Positions 19,350 to 28,308 of a DNA stretch of 64,000 bases are shown piece by piece; position 1 is the stretch's first letter, and the number at the start of each line of letters is the position of its first letter. The DNA is taken from NCBI GenBank assembly GCA_000383295.1, contig KB911066.1, positions 62,001 to 126,000 of the forward strand. Direction: 5' to 3'. Origin of the DNA: Faecalispora sporosphaeroides DSM 1294. GTDB taxonomy: Bacteria > Bacillota > Clostridia > Oscillospirales > Acutalibacteraceae. The translations under genes and the position numbers were made by a program. The notes under the pieces are model-generated. The model saw nothing but the letters and a program-made list of their open reading frames with translations. It did no database searches and was not told where the DNA came from.

Positions 19350-20186
19350 ATGAAAAAATCAGTTAAGTTTTTAGCGGTCTGTCTTGCGGCCGCAGCCATG
19401 CTGTCCATGTCCGCCTGCAACGGCGGCGGAGCCTCCAGCGGGGCGGCGTCTGATTCCAGCAACAGTGGTGTCGGCACCAGCACTTTGGATGCGATTAAGA
19501 AAAACGGATTTATCACCATGTCTACCAATGCGGAATTTGAGCCGTTTGAATACAAAGACGGCGAAAAGATTGTGGGCATCGATCTTGAGATTTCCCAGAA
19601 GATTGCCGACAAGCTCGGCGTTGAGCTGAAGGTGAACGACGTTGCCTTCGATTCCCTGATTCCGGAAATTACCTCCGGCAAGGCGGATTTTGTTGCGGCC
19701 GGTATGACTGCCGACGACGAGAGAAGAAAGAACGTGGATTTCTCCGACAGCTATTTTGACGCGGGCCAGGCGGTCATCGTGAAAAAGGACGGAGACATTA
19801 AGGCGCCCAAAGATCTGAACGGCAAAAAAGTCGGCGTGCAGACCGGCACCACGGGCGACAAGTACTGCACCAACGAGGAAGGCACCAGCGAGATTAAGGT
19901 TGGCTCCGTTGAGCGCTACAACAAGGGCATGGATGCGGTTTCCGATCTGATCGCCGGCAGAATCGACGCGGTTGTCATCGATGATTTCCCGGCTCAGAAG
20001 TTCGTGGAGAAGAACAGCGATAAAATTGCGAAGCTCAACGATATGCTGACGAGTGAGCAGTATGCGATTGCCGTGAAGAAGGGCAACACCGAGCTTGTCG
20101 ATCTGATCAACGAAACTCTGAAAGAGATGAAGGACAGCGGCGATCTGCAGAAAATTTTTGATAAGTATCTGGCACAGGAATCCTGA
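19350..20186 (+). CDS. Amino-acid ABC transporter substrate-binding lipoprotein
   Basis: A 278-residue extracytoplasmic binding protein of the polar amino-acid (SBP_bac_3) family. The signal peptide ends in the lipobox SMSAC, so Cys25 should be lipid-modified. The mature part begins with a Gly/Ser linker and then GFITMSTNAEFEPFEYKDGEKIVGIDLE, the hallmark of cystine/glutamine/arginine-type receptors. Ligand identity is not determinable by eye. It is first in a three-gene operon with permease and ATPase, and a hairpin after it may raise its relative expression. Confidence 0.93.
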   Translation: MKKSVKFLAVCLAAAAMLSMSACNGGGASSGAASDSSNSGVGTSTLDAIKKNGFITMSTNAEFEPFEYKDGEKIVGIDLEISQKIADKLGVELKVNDVAFDSLIPEITSGKADFVAAGMTADDERRKNVDFSDSYFDAGQAVIVKKDGDIKAPKDLNGKKVGVQTGTTGDKYCTNEEGTSEIKVGSVERYNKGMDAVSDLIAGRIDAVVIDDFPAQKFVEKNSDKIAKLNDMLTSEQYAIAVKKGNTELVDLINETLKEMKDSGDLQKIFDKYLAQES

Positions 20187-20210
20187 CAGAGCTATTGTGA
20201 TTTTCGGGCT

Positions 20211-20234
20211 GGGTAGCGGGGGTTCCCGCTGCCC
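20211..20234 (+). promoter_or_regulatory. Intra-operon hairpin after binding-protein gene
   Basis: A 10-bp stem GGGTAGCGGG / CCCGCTGCCC with a GGTT loop and no T-run. Such hairpins commonly stabilise the upstream message, giving excess binding protein over permease. Confidence 0.6.
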
Positions 20235-20269
20235 TGCTTTGCCTTTTCGTCCCATTTAAGGAGGTTGCT

Positions 20270-21028
20270 ATGGGGAATCTGATCCTGAACCCGCAATATC
20301 TGGCCGGTTTTGATATTGGGCGTTTCTTTCAAGATCTGTACATGAATCTGGGGCAGCATTTCTATGATGCCTTTATCGTGAAAAACCGGTATAAATATAT
20401 TATTTCCGGTTTGGGGAACACCCTGCTGATCACCCTGTTTGCGGTCATGATCGGTATTGTGCTGGGAACACTCGTTGCTCTCATCCGCGTAACACATAAT
20501 AATGATAAGAAAAAGTTTCGCTTTTTGAACGCGCTTTGCAGTATTTACCTGACAGTCATTCGCGGAACCCCTGTTGTGGTTCAGCTGTTGATCACCTATT
20601 ATGTAATATATCAGTCCGCGGACAAGATGGTTGCGGCCGTCATCGCGTTCGGCGTCAATTCCGGCGCGTATGTGGCCGAGGTCATTCGCAGCGGAATTCA
20701 GTCTGTGGACAAGGGGCAGATCGAGGCGGGGCGCTCTCTTGGGTTGAACCAGAAAACGACGATGATCAAAATCGTGTTCCCGCAGGCGCTGAAGAACGTG
20801 GCCCCCGCCATCTTCAATGAGTTCATTTCCCTGCTCAAGGAAACCTCTGTTGCCGGCTATATCGGCGTGCAGGATCTGACCAAAGCGGGCGACGTCATTC
20901 GCAGCATCACTTACGACGCGTACACGCCGCTGCTGACGGTAGCCGCGGTTTACCTCTTGATCGTCATGATTCTCACCAGATTCCTCACCGTGCTGGAAAG
21001 GAGGCTGAGCGCAAGTGATATCCGTTAA
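20270..21028 (+). CDS. Amino-acid ABC transporter permease (HisM/GlnP type)
   Basis: A 252-residue inner-membrane permease with about five helices. The ABC-coupling EAA-type loop reads [29 protein letters not shown]. The N-terminal 30 residues form a short cytosolic or amphipathic lead. It begins behind AAGGAGG, and its end overlaps the ATPase start by 14 bases, as usual for this transporter family. Confidence 0.94.
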   Translation: MGNLILNPQYLAGFDIGRFFQDLYMNLGQHFYDAFIVKNRYKYIISGLGNTLLITLFAVMIGIVLGTLVALIRVTHNNDKKKFRFLNALCSIYLTVIRGTPVVVQLLITYYVIYQSADKMVAAVIAFGVNSGAYVAEVIRSGIQSVDKGQIEAGRSLGLNQKTTMIKIVFPQALKNVAPAIFNEFISLLKETSVAGYIGVQDLTKAGDVIRSITYDAYTPLLTVAAVYLLIVMILTRFLTVLERRLSASDIR

Positions 21029-21749
21029 AAACCTGGAAAAGACGTTTCACACCTCCCGCGGAGATCTTCCCGTTCTCATGGGAATCAGCCAAACGATCGA
21101 AAAGGGAGAAAAGGTGGTTATCGTCGGGCCGTCCGGCTCGGGGAAGAGCACCTTCCTGCGCTGCCTGAACCTTTTAGAGCGGCCAACCTCCGGTGAAATC
21201 TGGTTTGAGGATGAGGAAATCACCAACCCCAAATGCAACATCAATCTTCTTCGCCAGAAGATGGGGATGGTGTTTCAGCACTTTAATTTGTTCCCGCACC
21301 TGACAATTATGGAAAACATCACGCTGGCCCCGACATCTTTGAAATTAAAGACCAAGGAGGAGGCCGAGCGTTCGGCCATGCAGCTTCTCGAACGGGTCGG
21401 TCTGGCCGATAAGGCGCAGGCATACCCCGCTCAGCTTTCCGGCGGGCAAAAGCAGCGCATCGCGATTGTGCGCTCGCTCGCGATGGAGCCGAAGGTGATG
21501 CTGTTTGACGAGCCCACCTCCGCGCTGGACCCCGAAATGGTCGGCGAGGTTTTGCAGGTTATGAAGCAGCTGGCCCAGGAGGGGATGACGATGATCGTTG
21601 TTACCCACGAAATGGGCTTTGCCAGAGAGGTTGCCACCCGGATTCTGTTTATGGATCAGGGGCAGGTTCTGGAGGAGGCTCCTCCGCAGGAGTTTTTCGC
21701 GAATCCGAAGCACGCAAGACTCCAGGACTTTCTTTCCAAGGTTCTGTAA
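21015..21749 (+). CDS. Amino-acid ABC transporter ATP-binding protein
   Basis: A 244-residue ABC ATPase of the GlnQ/HisP type. It has Walker [10 protein letters not shown], the Q-loop in [11 protein letters not shown], the signature LSGGQKQR, Walker [13 protein letters not shown] and the switch His in VVTHEM. The GTG start lies inside the permease gene. It would energise import with the membrane and binding proteins just upstream. Confidence 0.96.
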   Translation: MISVKNLEKTFHTSRGDLPVLMGISQTIEKGEKVVIVGPSGSGKSTFLRCLNLLERPTSGEIWFEDEEITNPKCNINLLRQKMGMVFQHFNLFPHLTIMENITLAPTSLKLKTKEEAERSAMQLLERVGLADKAQAYPAQLSGGQKQRIAIVRSLAMEPKVMLFDEPTSALDPEMVGEVLQVMKQLAQEGMTMIVVTHEMGFAREVATRILFMDQGQVLEEAPPQEFFANPKHARLQDFLSKVL

Positions 21750-21775
21750 CATGGGGCCGCTGCAAAAAGTGTATC

Positions 21776-21822
21776 AAAAATGCGTCTTGGACGGTTGAAA
21801 GCCGTCAAGGCGCATTTTTGTA
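21776..21822 (+). terminator. Terminator of amino-acid ABC transporter operon
   Basis: A long imperfect stem with outer arms AAAAATGCG (21776-21784) and CGCATTTTT (21811-21819), with inner ACGG/CCGT pairing around TTGAAAG. Confidence 0.88.
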
Positions 21823-21862
21823 TTTAGGGGAGAAATTCGGTTTTGTGCGGGCATCGCAAGGA

Positions 21863-22024
21863 TCAGGAATTGTTCTGTCTTTCCTGCGACTGCAGATTTT
21901 CGGCAATCGCTTTCAGCTCTTCGATTGAATGAATCTCGACGCTGGACTGTTGGATGGATTCCTGAATAAAATGGGGAAGAGAAGAAAAGTACCGGTTCAT
22001 TTCCTGATCATTCGCCTGAAACAT
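21863..22024 (-). CDS. Uncharacterised 53-residue protein
   Basis: An ORF starting at ATG (complement of 22022-22024) with an ideal CAGGAGGCG ribosome binding site seven bases upstream. It encodes MFQANDQEMNRYFSSLPHFI followed by a charged helical region (SIEELKAIAENLQSQE). There is no membrane segment and no cysteine. The pattern of a short protein with F..LP..IQESI and a later EEL resembles small uncharacterised clostridial proteins I have seen, but I cannot name a family. The next plus-strand gene starts 124 bases away in the divergent direction. Confidence 0.7.
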   Translation of the reverse strand: MFQANDQEMNRYFSSLPHFIQESIQQSSVEIHSIEELKAIAENLQSQERQNNS

Positions 22025-22148
22025 GTGAATCGCCTCCTGAAAAGTTCATTCCTGTTTGGTAGATTTTCCAGTTCCCGCCCAGATATTCATCCGCCGGCAC
22101 TTTCATATTGCCGCGCGGCACGGAATATATCTGGGCAGGGGGGATTTA

Positions 22149-22565
22149 ATGAAAGCGTTTGGAAAAGGAATTTTGCTTTTTCTGGTCGGCGGCTTGATCT
22201 ATTTTTGGCTCTAGGTGCTGTGGCGCGGGTATTCTCATTGGAGCATGTTTTTGCTCGGCGGGCTGTGCTTTGTTCTGTGCGGGCTGATCAACGAGGGCGT
22301 TTCCTGGGAAATGCCGCTGCCGCTTCAAATGCTGATTTCGGCTTTGATGATCACTGCACTGGAATTTCTGACCGGCTGTATCGTCAATCTTTGGCTGGGC
22401 TGGCAGGTGTGGGATTATTCCAAGCTGCACGTTCAGCTGTTGGGGCAGATCAGCCTGAAATCCAGCGTGATTTGGTTCCTGTTGTCCAGTGTGGGAATTG
22501 TGCTGGACGACTGGCTCCGCTATTGGTTTTTCGGAGAAGACAGGCCGTATTACCGGCTGAGGTAA
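22149..22565 (+). pseudogene. Membrane protein of putative ABC-transporter type IV family, interrupted by an amber codon
   Basis: A strong AGGGGGG site precedes ATG 22149, which starts a 21-residue hydrophobic N-terminus ending YFWL. Codon 22 is TAG (22212-22214), and the same frame then continues without a gap as LWRGYSHWSMFLLGGLCFVL for 117 codons to 22565. The second part has three further membrane helices and the WRGYSHWSM segment typical of this small membrane family. GTG 22215 directly after the stop has no ribosome binding site of its own. It is either a nonsense-mutated gene, a sequencing error, or restarted/read through. The function of the family is unknown. Confidence 0.7.
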
Positions 22566-22806
22566 AGACACGCTTGCAAAGGCCGGGCAAAAACGGTAAA
22601 ATAAAGCAATGAACAGCGAGGCCCGGCCTGTAACGTCAAGGGTCTTGTCTGCTTCGGCTGAAATTGCGTCTCCCGTGCCAAAATGCCGGAATTGCGGCAG
22701 GTATTCCCGCGTGGCTTCTCTGGCGGGCACAATCTCATCCCGAAAAACGATCTTCTCATCGAGAAACAAAACCAAACCGAAAATCTGCTGATAAGAGGGA
22801 TTTCAC

Positions 22807-23265
22807 ATGGATAAAATTGCAAGCTTTCAGATCAACCACGACATTTTAACTCCCGGGATTTACCTTTCCCGCGTAGACGGAGATATCACCACCTACGACA
22901 TTCGCCTGAGAAAACCGAATGTGCCGCCGTTTTTATCGAATCCGGCCATGCACACCATAGAGCACTTGTTTGCGACGATGGCCCGCAACTCCGCGTTTCG
23001 TGACCAGATCATTTACTTTGGGCCCATGGGCTGCCGCACCGGATTCTACTTTCTCGTCAGAGATATGAAGCATTCCGACGCCATTGCCCTGATGAAAGAC
23101 ATTTTTGCGAGGATCGCGGATTATTCCGGCGAGGTTCCCGGCTGTACCTCCGCCGAGTGCGGCAACTATCTGGAGCACGATCTGAAAGAGGCAAAACAGG
23201 AGGCCACGGCCTTTTTGCCGGTTATTTCGGACTGGACGGAACAGCTCCTTTCGTATCCGGTGTAA
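22807..23265 (+). CDS. luxS: S-ribosylhomocysteine lyase LuxS
   Basis: LuxS splits S-ribosylhomocysteine into homocysteine and the precursor of autoinducer-2. The 152-residue protein has the metal ligands His49 and His53 in HTIEH, Cys118 in ECGNY, and the catalytic Cys76 in MGCRTGFY. It is complete and of normal size. It stands alone, with no pfs or methionine genes beside it. The 241 bases upstream contain no credible gene. Confidence 0.97.
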   Translation: MDKIASFQINHDILTPGIYLSRVDGDITTYDIRLRKPNVPPFLSNPAMHTIEHLFATMARNSAFRDQIIYFGPMGCRTGFYFLVRDMKHSDAIALMKDIFARIADYSGEVPGCTSAECGNYLEHDLKEAKQEATAFLPVISDWTEQLLSYPV

Positions 23266-23301
23266 ATTTCGTCTGCTTTCGTCCGGATTGACTAGAAAAC
23301 T

Positions 23302-23384
23302 TTACCAAATTGTAAATTCCTTCCAAAAGGTTGCATAATTTTGTTTTTTATATTATCATATAGGAGTTCATTACAAAATTGTAA
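23302..23384. promoter_or_regulatory. Promoter flanked by two TTAC-N6-GTAA palindromes
   Basis: A promoter TTGCAT (23331-23336), 17 bases, TATCAT (23354-23359) is bracketed by TTACCAAATTGTAA (23302-23315) and TTACAAAATTGTAA (23371-23384), whose starts are 69 bases apart. The second site would overlap the transcription start. This layout suggests a repressor binding both sites to control the M23 peptidase gene. No regulator is identified. Confidence 0.5.
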
Positions 23385-23418
23385 CCAATTTCCTTGCGCG
23401 AAAGGAAGGACTGACTCA

Positions 23419-25113
23419 ATGCAACAATTATCCCTTCATCGAGTTTCGATTCAGGGGTACGGCGCCACAGGCTGCCGTATAATGTATATCACCGGGATTC
23501 AGTCTGTCCGGATTTTAAAAAGACTGCGCAGAAGGTTTGTCCGTTTTATGACTCCAGCCGTGGAGCTGGCCGGGCTGATCTATGCGAAAACCATTGGCAA
23601 GCAATTAATCAGGCTGAAAAAAGAGATCCGCCTGTTTTGGGATAATTTTCGGAAAGACGGGGAGCATTTAAAAGAGCTCTCCAAAGGATTGACCCTCACG
23701 GGCGCGATCGGGCGTTTGCAGCATGTCGGGCTCCACTTTGTAATCCGCAGAAAATTTGTGATGTCCGTGCTGAATATTGCAGCTCCGGTTTGCTCCTTAT
23801 TTCTGCTGCTCGGTACCATCAGCTATTGGAATCAACAGGATTATGGTCTGGTTTTGAGCTATGGCGGAAAACAGATTGCGACGATCAAGGACGAATCTGT
23901 TTTTGAGAAAGCGACAGAAATGGTGAATCAGCGCATGGTGTACAACACCGTTGCCTCCGCAGATTTGAAAATCACACCCACCTTTATTCTCACCGCGATG
24001 GACAGCGGCAGATTTTACGCCGCCAGCACGCTGTGCGACCGCCTGATACAGCAGTCGAACGGGATTATTGAAGAGGGCAGCGGACTTTATGTTGACGGGG
24101 AACTGATCGGCGCGGTGAAAAGCAGCGCGGACATGACGTATCTTTTGCAGAATATTCTCAACACCGCGAAGGCGGGCGATCAGACGGCAAAGGTTTCCTT
24201 TGCCGAAGATGTGGAAACCATCAACGGTCTGTTCCCGACCGCCAGCATTGTGAGCGCCGAGAATATGAATGAAAAGCTCACCGGTTCCGAGCAGGCCGCG
24301 GCGGTGTACACGGTAAAAGACGGCGATACCGCCACCTCAATTGCAAGACAGTACAACCTGACGTTATCCGAATTGAACCGCCTGAACAATAACCGGGTCG
24401 GCGACGATCTGAAAATCGGCATGCAGCTGAATGTGCAGACTCCGCAGACCCTGTTGCACGTGAAGGTGATCAAAAAAGAAACCCGGACAACCTCTTTGCC
24501 CTATAAAACCGTCACGGAGAAGGATGACAGCCGGTATACGGATTATTCTAAAATCGTAACGCAGGGGAAGGAAGGCGTTCAGGAAATTACGGAAGAGGTC
24601 ACCTATATCAACGGGATAGAAACCTCGCGCACAACGCTCAGCAAGCGCGTCGTTACCGAGGCCGTGGATAAAAAGGTTGTAACCGGCACCAAAAAGCGCC
24701 CGCAGTACGGCGGTGCGGGCGAGAGCAGCGGTTCGCTGATGTGGCCGGTGCCTTCCATCCGCAATATCACCAGCTACTTTGCGTATCGCTGGGGCAGAAT
24801 GCACACCGGTATCGACATTTCCGGCGGCAATTCCTACGGCAGAACCATTGTGGCGGCAGACGGCGGCGTGGTCTCTTATGTGAGGTTCAACTCCAGCGGG
24901 TACGGGTATCACCTGCAGATCAACCACGGAAACGGCATTTCCACCCTATACGGCCACACCAGCAAAATTCTGGTTACCTCCGGGCAGAGGGTCTCAAAAG
25001 GCCAGCCCATCGCGCTGATTGGCAGCACGGGAGATTCCACCGGCGCCCACCTGCATTTTGAGGTAATCAAAAATGGCCAAAAAGTGAATCCGTTGCTGTA
25101 TGTGAGCCGCTGA
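23419..25113 (+). CDS. Membrane-anchored LysM-G5-M23 peptidoglycan endopeptidase
   Basis: A 564-residue cell-wall hydrolase. The N-terminal 115 residues are basic and probably cytosolic, followed by one membrane helix (about residues 116-135). Outside lie a LysM domain (VKDGDTATSIARQYN), a G5 domain (about residues 350-425) and a C-terminal zinc metallopeptidase M23 domain with HTGIDISGG and HLHFEV holding the metal ligands. ATG 23419 follows AAGGAAGGA. The architecture resembles vegetative M23 enzymes rather than SpoIIQ. Its own promoter and terminator make it monocistronic. Confidence 0.92.
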   Translation: MQQLSLHRVSIQGYGATGCRIMYITGIQSVRILKRLRRRFVRFMTPAVELAGLIYAKTIGKQLIRLKKEIRLFWDNFRKDGEHLKELSKGLTLTGAIGRLQHVGLHFVIRRKFVMSVLNIAAPVCSLFLLLGTISYWNQQDYGLVLSYGGKQIATIKDESVFEKATEMVNQRMVYNTVASADLKITPTFILTAMDSGRFYAASTLCDRLIQQSNGIIEEGSGLYVDGELIGAVKSSADMTYLLQNILNTAKAGDQTAKVSFAEDVETINGLFPTASIVSAENMNEKLTGSEQAAAVYTVKDGDTATSIARQYNLTLSELNRLNNNRVGDDLKIGMQLNVQTPQTLLHVKVIKKETRTTSLPYKTVTEKDDSRYTDYSKIVTQGKEGVQEITEEVTYINGIETSRTTLSKRVVTEAVDKKVVTGTKKRPQYGGAGESSGSLMWPVPSIRNITSYFAYRWGRMHTGIDISGGNSYGRTIVAADGGVVSYVRFNSSGYGYHLQINHGNGISTLYGHTSKILVTSGQRVSKGQPIALIGSTGDSTGAHLHFEVIKNGQKVNPLLYVSR

Positions 25114-25122
25114 GAAAGAAGG

Positions 25123-25159
25123 AAAAAGCATTTCGCATAAAACCGAAATGCTTTTTTTA
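25123..25159 (+). terminator. Terminator of M23 peptidase gene
   Basis: Thirteen-base arms AAAAAGCATTTCG / CGAAATGCTTTTT with an eight-base loop, ending in a T-run. Confidence 0.92.
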
Positions 25160-25193
25160 TTTCTTTACAGAATCGATAAATTTAGGGATTTTA

Positions 25194-25222
25194 TTGACTT
25201 TTTTTCCTTGGTGTATTATCAT
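25194..25222 (+). promoter_or_regulatory. Promoter of murA with long leader
   Basis: TTGACT (25194-25199), 17 bases, TATCAT (25217-25222), the same -10 as the M23 promoter. The leader to murA would be about 190 bases; it is AT-rich, includes ACAGGAGGAA near 25281 without a following start codon, and a TATAAT at 25397-25402 close to the gene. I see no recognisable riboswitch in this 306-base gap. Confidence 0.6.
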
Positions 25223-25419
25223 CTTAGAAGTACAAAATAGCTTTGAAAGAAACTGTTTTCAGCCTCTTTTTTTACCAGAAACAGGAGGAATTTCTTCTGT
25301 TACAGAAACAGCATTTCAATGGAATTTTATCGACAATTTTTGTTTTGATCATATTTTGAGTTATCCCTTGTGTTTTATGACAATACTACCTGTTAATATA
25401 ATGATTGGAGCGTGCCGCG

Positions 25420-26703
25420 TTGGATAAATTTGTGATTACCGGTGGCAAACGGCTGACCGGTGAAGTAATCGTGAGTGGCGCTAAAAATGCTGCTATTGCC
25501 ATTATTCCGGCAGCTATTATGGCGGATGATATTTGCAGAATCGAAAACATTCCCAATATAACCGATGTTACAGCAATTACCCGGATTTTGTATGATATGG
25601 GGGCTAAAATCCGCAAGATCAACTCTTCTACCATTGAGATCGACCCGAGGCCGATTCACAGCTGTGTGGCTTCGTATGAGCTGGCCCGGCATATCCGCGG
25701 CTCGTATTACCTGCTGGGCGCTTTGCTCGGCCGGTTTCGCCACGCGGTGGTCAGCATGCCCGGCGGCTGCGATTTCGGCGTGCGCCCGATCGATCAGCAC
25801 CTGAAAGGCTTTGCGGCGCTCGGTGCAACCTATGCGCTGGAAGGCGGAATGGTAGACGTTTCCGCAAAAGAGCTGATCGGCAACAATGTTTACATGGACG
25901 TAGTTTCGGTCGGTGCGACGGTCAATATTATGCTGGCGGCCGTACGGGCCAAGGGTACGACGGTCATTGAAAACGCCGCCAAAGAACCTCATATTGTCGA
26001 TTTGGCGAACTTTTTAAACTCGATGGGGGCGGATGTTCGCGGCGCGGGTACCGATGTGATCAAAATCTACGGCGTCGAGCACCTCAAGGGGACAACCTAC
26101 TCCATTATTCCGGATCAGATTGAGGCCGGAACATATATGGCCGCGGCTGCGGCCACCGGCGGCGATGTGCTGATCAAAAACGTGATTCCAAAGCACCTGG
26201 AATCCATTTCCGCCAAGCTGGAGGAGATGGGCGTCACTGTGGAAGAATATGATGATTCCATCCGGATCAAACGCGATCAGCCTCTGAATCGCTGCAATAT
26301 TAAAACGATGCCTCACCCGGGTTTCCCGACCGATATGCAGCCGCAGATTGCGGTTGTGCTTTCGATTGCCCACGGAACCAGCATTATCAACGAAAGCGTA
26401 TGGGACAATCGCTTTCGTTATGTGGAGGAGCTCAAGCGCATGGGCGCTCAGATTTCCGTCGACGGCAAGCTGGCGGTAGTGGAAGGTGTTGACCACCTGA
26501 ACGCTGCTCCGGTAAGGGCTACGGATCTTCGTGCAGGCGCCGCTATGCTGATTGCGGCCCTGTGCGCGCACGGCGTCAGCCAAGTGGAGGATATTCAGCA
26601 CATTGAGCGCGGGTATGAGGATGTGGAGAAAAAGCTTCTGGCTTTGGGCGCAGACATCAAGCGGGTTCATGTGCCGGATCCTTCGGTGGCGCAGGCGGTC
26701 TGA
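25420..26703 (+). CDS. murA: UDP-N-acetylglucosamine 1-carboxyvinyltransferase
   Basis: MurA transfers enolpyruvate to UDP-GlcNAc, the first committed step of peptidoglycan synthesis and the fosfomycin target. The 427-residue protein keeps the active-site cysteine (Cys117 in GGCDFGVRP) and starts MDKFVITGGKRLTGEV with SGAKNAA. I chose TTG 25420, nine bases after GGAG, rather than TTG 25405, because the conserved N-terminus begins there. Firmicutes often have two murA paralogues; which one this is cannot be told. Confidence 0.95.
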   Translation: MDKFVITGGKRLTGEVIVSGAKNAAIAIIPAAIMADDICRIENIPNITDVTAITRILYDMGAKIRKINSSTIEIDPRPIHSCVASYELARHIRGSYYLLGALLGRFRHAVVSMPGGCDFGVRPIDQHLKGFAALGATYALEGGMVDVSAKELIGNNVYMDVVSVGATVNIMLAAVRAKGTTVIENAAKEPHIVDLANFLNSMGADVRGAGTDVIKIYGVEHLKGTTYSIIPDQIEAGTYMAAAAATGGDVLIKNVIPKHLESISAKLEEMGVTVEEYDDSIRIKRDQPLNRCNIKTMPHPGFPTDMQPQIAVVLSIAHGTSIINESVWDNRFRYVEELKRMGAQISVDGKLAVVEGVDHLNAAPVRATDLRAGAAMLIAALCAHGVSQVEDIQHIERGYEDVEKKLLALGADIKRVHVPDPSVAQAV

Positions 26704-26724
26704 AACGGATAGAACAGTCACAGG

Positions 26725-26766
26725 GGTTCAGGTCCCGGTAAGTATGGCCGGCCTGAACCGTTTTTG
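26725..26766 (+). terminator. Terminator of murA
   Basis: Stem GGTTCAGG (26725-26732) / CCTGAACC (26752-26759), with an inner CCGG pairing, followed by GTTTTTG. Confidence 0.85.
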
Positions 26767-26784
26767 TCAGTGAAGGAGCATGCT

Positions 26785-27579
26785 ATGGCAAGGTTTTGCC
26801 CGCTGTTCAGCGGCAGCAGCGGAAACAGTTTTTATATCGGCAGCCGTGACGCGGGAATTTTGATCGACGTGGGCCGAAGCGCCCGGCAGATCACAAAAAT
26901 GCTCGAAAGCTGCGAGATTCCCGTTGCGGCTGTCAAAGGGATTTTTATCACGCACGAGCATACGGATCACGTGAAGGGCCTGCGCGTGTTTTCAGAAAAA
27001 AACCGTATCCCGGTTTACGCTTCTGCCGGAACGCTCCAGGCGTTGGAAGAAGCCGGCGGGCTCACCGCGAAAATGACCTGCTGCGTGGCGGAGGAACGCG
27101 GAACGGAATGCGCCGAAATGATGATTCGCCCGTTCCCAATTTCGCACGACTGCGCCGAGGGCTTTGGGTATCGCGTCCATACGGGCGACGACAGAACATT
27201 TACCCTTGCAACGGATTTGGGGTACATATCCGACGAGGTTCGTCGGGAGCTGGAAAAAAGCGATCTGGTGGTGCTGGAATCAAACCACGATGTGGGGATG
27301 CTGCAAAACGGCCCCTATCCGTATTATTTAAAGCGCCGGATTTTGTCCGACGTGGGGCATTTGTCGAACGAGGTGTGCTCCAGTATGCTGCCGCATCTGG
27401 CCGAAACGGGGACGACCCGTTTTGTGCTGGCTCACCTGAGCGCGGAGAACAACACGCCGGATATTGCGTATCAAACCTCTCTGTGCACGCTGAAAATGGC
27501 CGGGATGCAGCAGCAGATCGATTTTGAGCTGACGGTTGCGCCAAGAGAGAACCAAACGGGGAAGGTTCTGCTGTTTTAG
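26785..27579 (+). CDS. Metallo-beta-lactamase-fold hydrolase, WalJ/YycJ type
   Basis: A 264-residue metal-dependent hydrolase with the signature HEHTDHVKG (about residues 59-67) and a later GHLSNE segment carrying a further metal-binding His. In Bacillus-type genomes the related YycJ/WalJ lies in the walRK operon, upstream of rlmH; here rlmH also follows directly, supporting the assignment, though walRK is absent. WalJ has been linked to DNA replication and cell-wall coordination and may be a DNA nuclease. ATG 26785 follows GAAGGAG. Confidence 0.88.
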   Translation: MARFCPLFSGSSGNSFYIGSRDAGILIDVGRSARQITKMLESCEIPVAAVKGIFITHEHTDHVKGLRVFSEKNRIPVYASAGTLQALEEAGGLTAKMTCCVAEERGTECAEMMIRPFPISHDCAEGFGYRVHTGDDRTFTLATDLGYISDEVRRELEKSDLVVLESNHDVGMLQNGPYPYYLKRRILSDVGHLSNEVCSSMLPHLAETGTTRFVLAHLSAENNTPDIAYQTSLCTLKMAGMQQQIDFELTVAPRENQTGKVLLF

Positions 27580-27588
27580 CCCCAAACA

Positions 27589-27615
27589 GTTCCCCTGCTT
27601 TTCGGTGGGGAGAAC
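27589..27615. repeat. Hairpin resembling the dispersed palindrome, copy E
   Basis: GTTCCCC-TGC...CGG-TGGGGAGAAC between the hydrolase gene and rlmH, with one bulged base. It has the same CCCC-TGC...CGG-GGGG layout as copy B at 11237. It has no T-run. Confidence 0.45.
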
Positions 27616-27681
27616 TTCGCTTATCAAGCGGCAGGTCGTTTCCCGGCGGCCCAAACCGGGCTTGGAAGATCAGGAGATTCT

Positions 27682-28158
27682 ATGGTAACGATTCAAGTCT
27701 TATGTGTGGGCAGGCTGAAGGAAAAATACCTGCAGTCGGCCTGTGAGGAGTACGCAAAGCGTCTGGGTGCGTTCTGCCGGTTTTCCGTCACCGAAATTGC
27801 AGAGGAGCGTCTGCCGGATGCTCCCTCTGGGGCACAGATTCAGGCAGCTCTTAAAAAAGAGGGGGAACACCTGCTTTCTCTGGCACAGGGGACTGTGATC
27901 TCGCTGTGTATTGAGGGCAAGCTCCTTTCGTCGCCGCAGCTTGCGGCGGAGCTTGAGCGCCGCGCGGTAGGCGGAGCCAGCGCATTTACATTTATTATCG
28001 GCAGCTCGTTCGGCCTTTCGGACGAGGTGAAAGAGAAAAGCGCGCTGCGGCTTTCGATGTCGCCGATGACGTTTCCCCATCAACTTGCCAGAGTGATGCT
28101 GTGCGAACAGATTTACCGCGCGTTTCAGATCAACAGCAACGGAAAATATCACAAATAA
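27682..28158 (+). CDS. rlmH: 23S rRNA (pseudouridine-1915-N3)-methyltransferase RlmH
   Basis: RlmH is a SPOUT-class enzyme that methylates pseudouridine 1915 in helix 69 of 23S rRNA. The 158-residue protein has FIIGSSFGLSDEV (SAM-binding knot) and the C-terminal MTFPHQLARVMLCEQIYRAFQINSNGKYHK, nearly invariant in the family. It is complete, and is preceded by a short gap after the WalJ-like gene. Confidence 0.96.
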   Translation: MVTIQVLCVGRLKEKYLQSACEEYAKRLGAFCRFSVTEIAEERLPDAPSGAQIQAALKKEGEHLLSLAQGTVISLCIEGKLLSSPQLAAELERRAVGGASAFTFIIGSSFGLSDEVKEKSALRLSMSPMTFPHQLARVMLCEQIYRAFQINSNGKYHK

Positions 28159-28273
28159 TTACAGAATTCCTCTTTATTTTCCTTTCCTTTTGTGGGAAAG
28201 GGACGAAAAAGAAAGCCTGGCTTTTATAACAGGGAAAACCAGGTCATTTGATTCGAGAATTTTGAAAAAAATC

Positions 28274-28302
28274 TTGCAGTTTTTACCGGGTTATGGTATG
28301 AT
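28274..28302 (+). promoter_or_regulatory. Promoter of rplS
   Basis: TTGCAG (28274-28279), 17 bases, TATGAT (28297-28302). Transcription should begin near 28309, giving a leader of about 115 bases. Confidence 0.78.
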
Positions 28303-28308
28303 ATATGG

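Noticed and set aside
22566-22806. ORFs on either strand between the amber-split gene and luxS
   Set aside because: Both lack a proper start with ribosome binding site and resemble no known family; the minus-strand one is long only because it continues through the neighbouring gene.
23419-25113. M23 protein as SpoIIQ
   Set aside because: It has LysM and G5 domains, a long cytosolic N-terminus and a vegetative-style promoter; SpoIIQ is a short single-span M23 protein.
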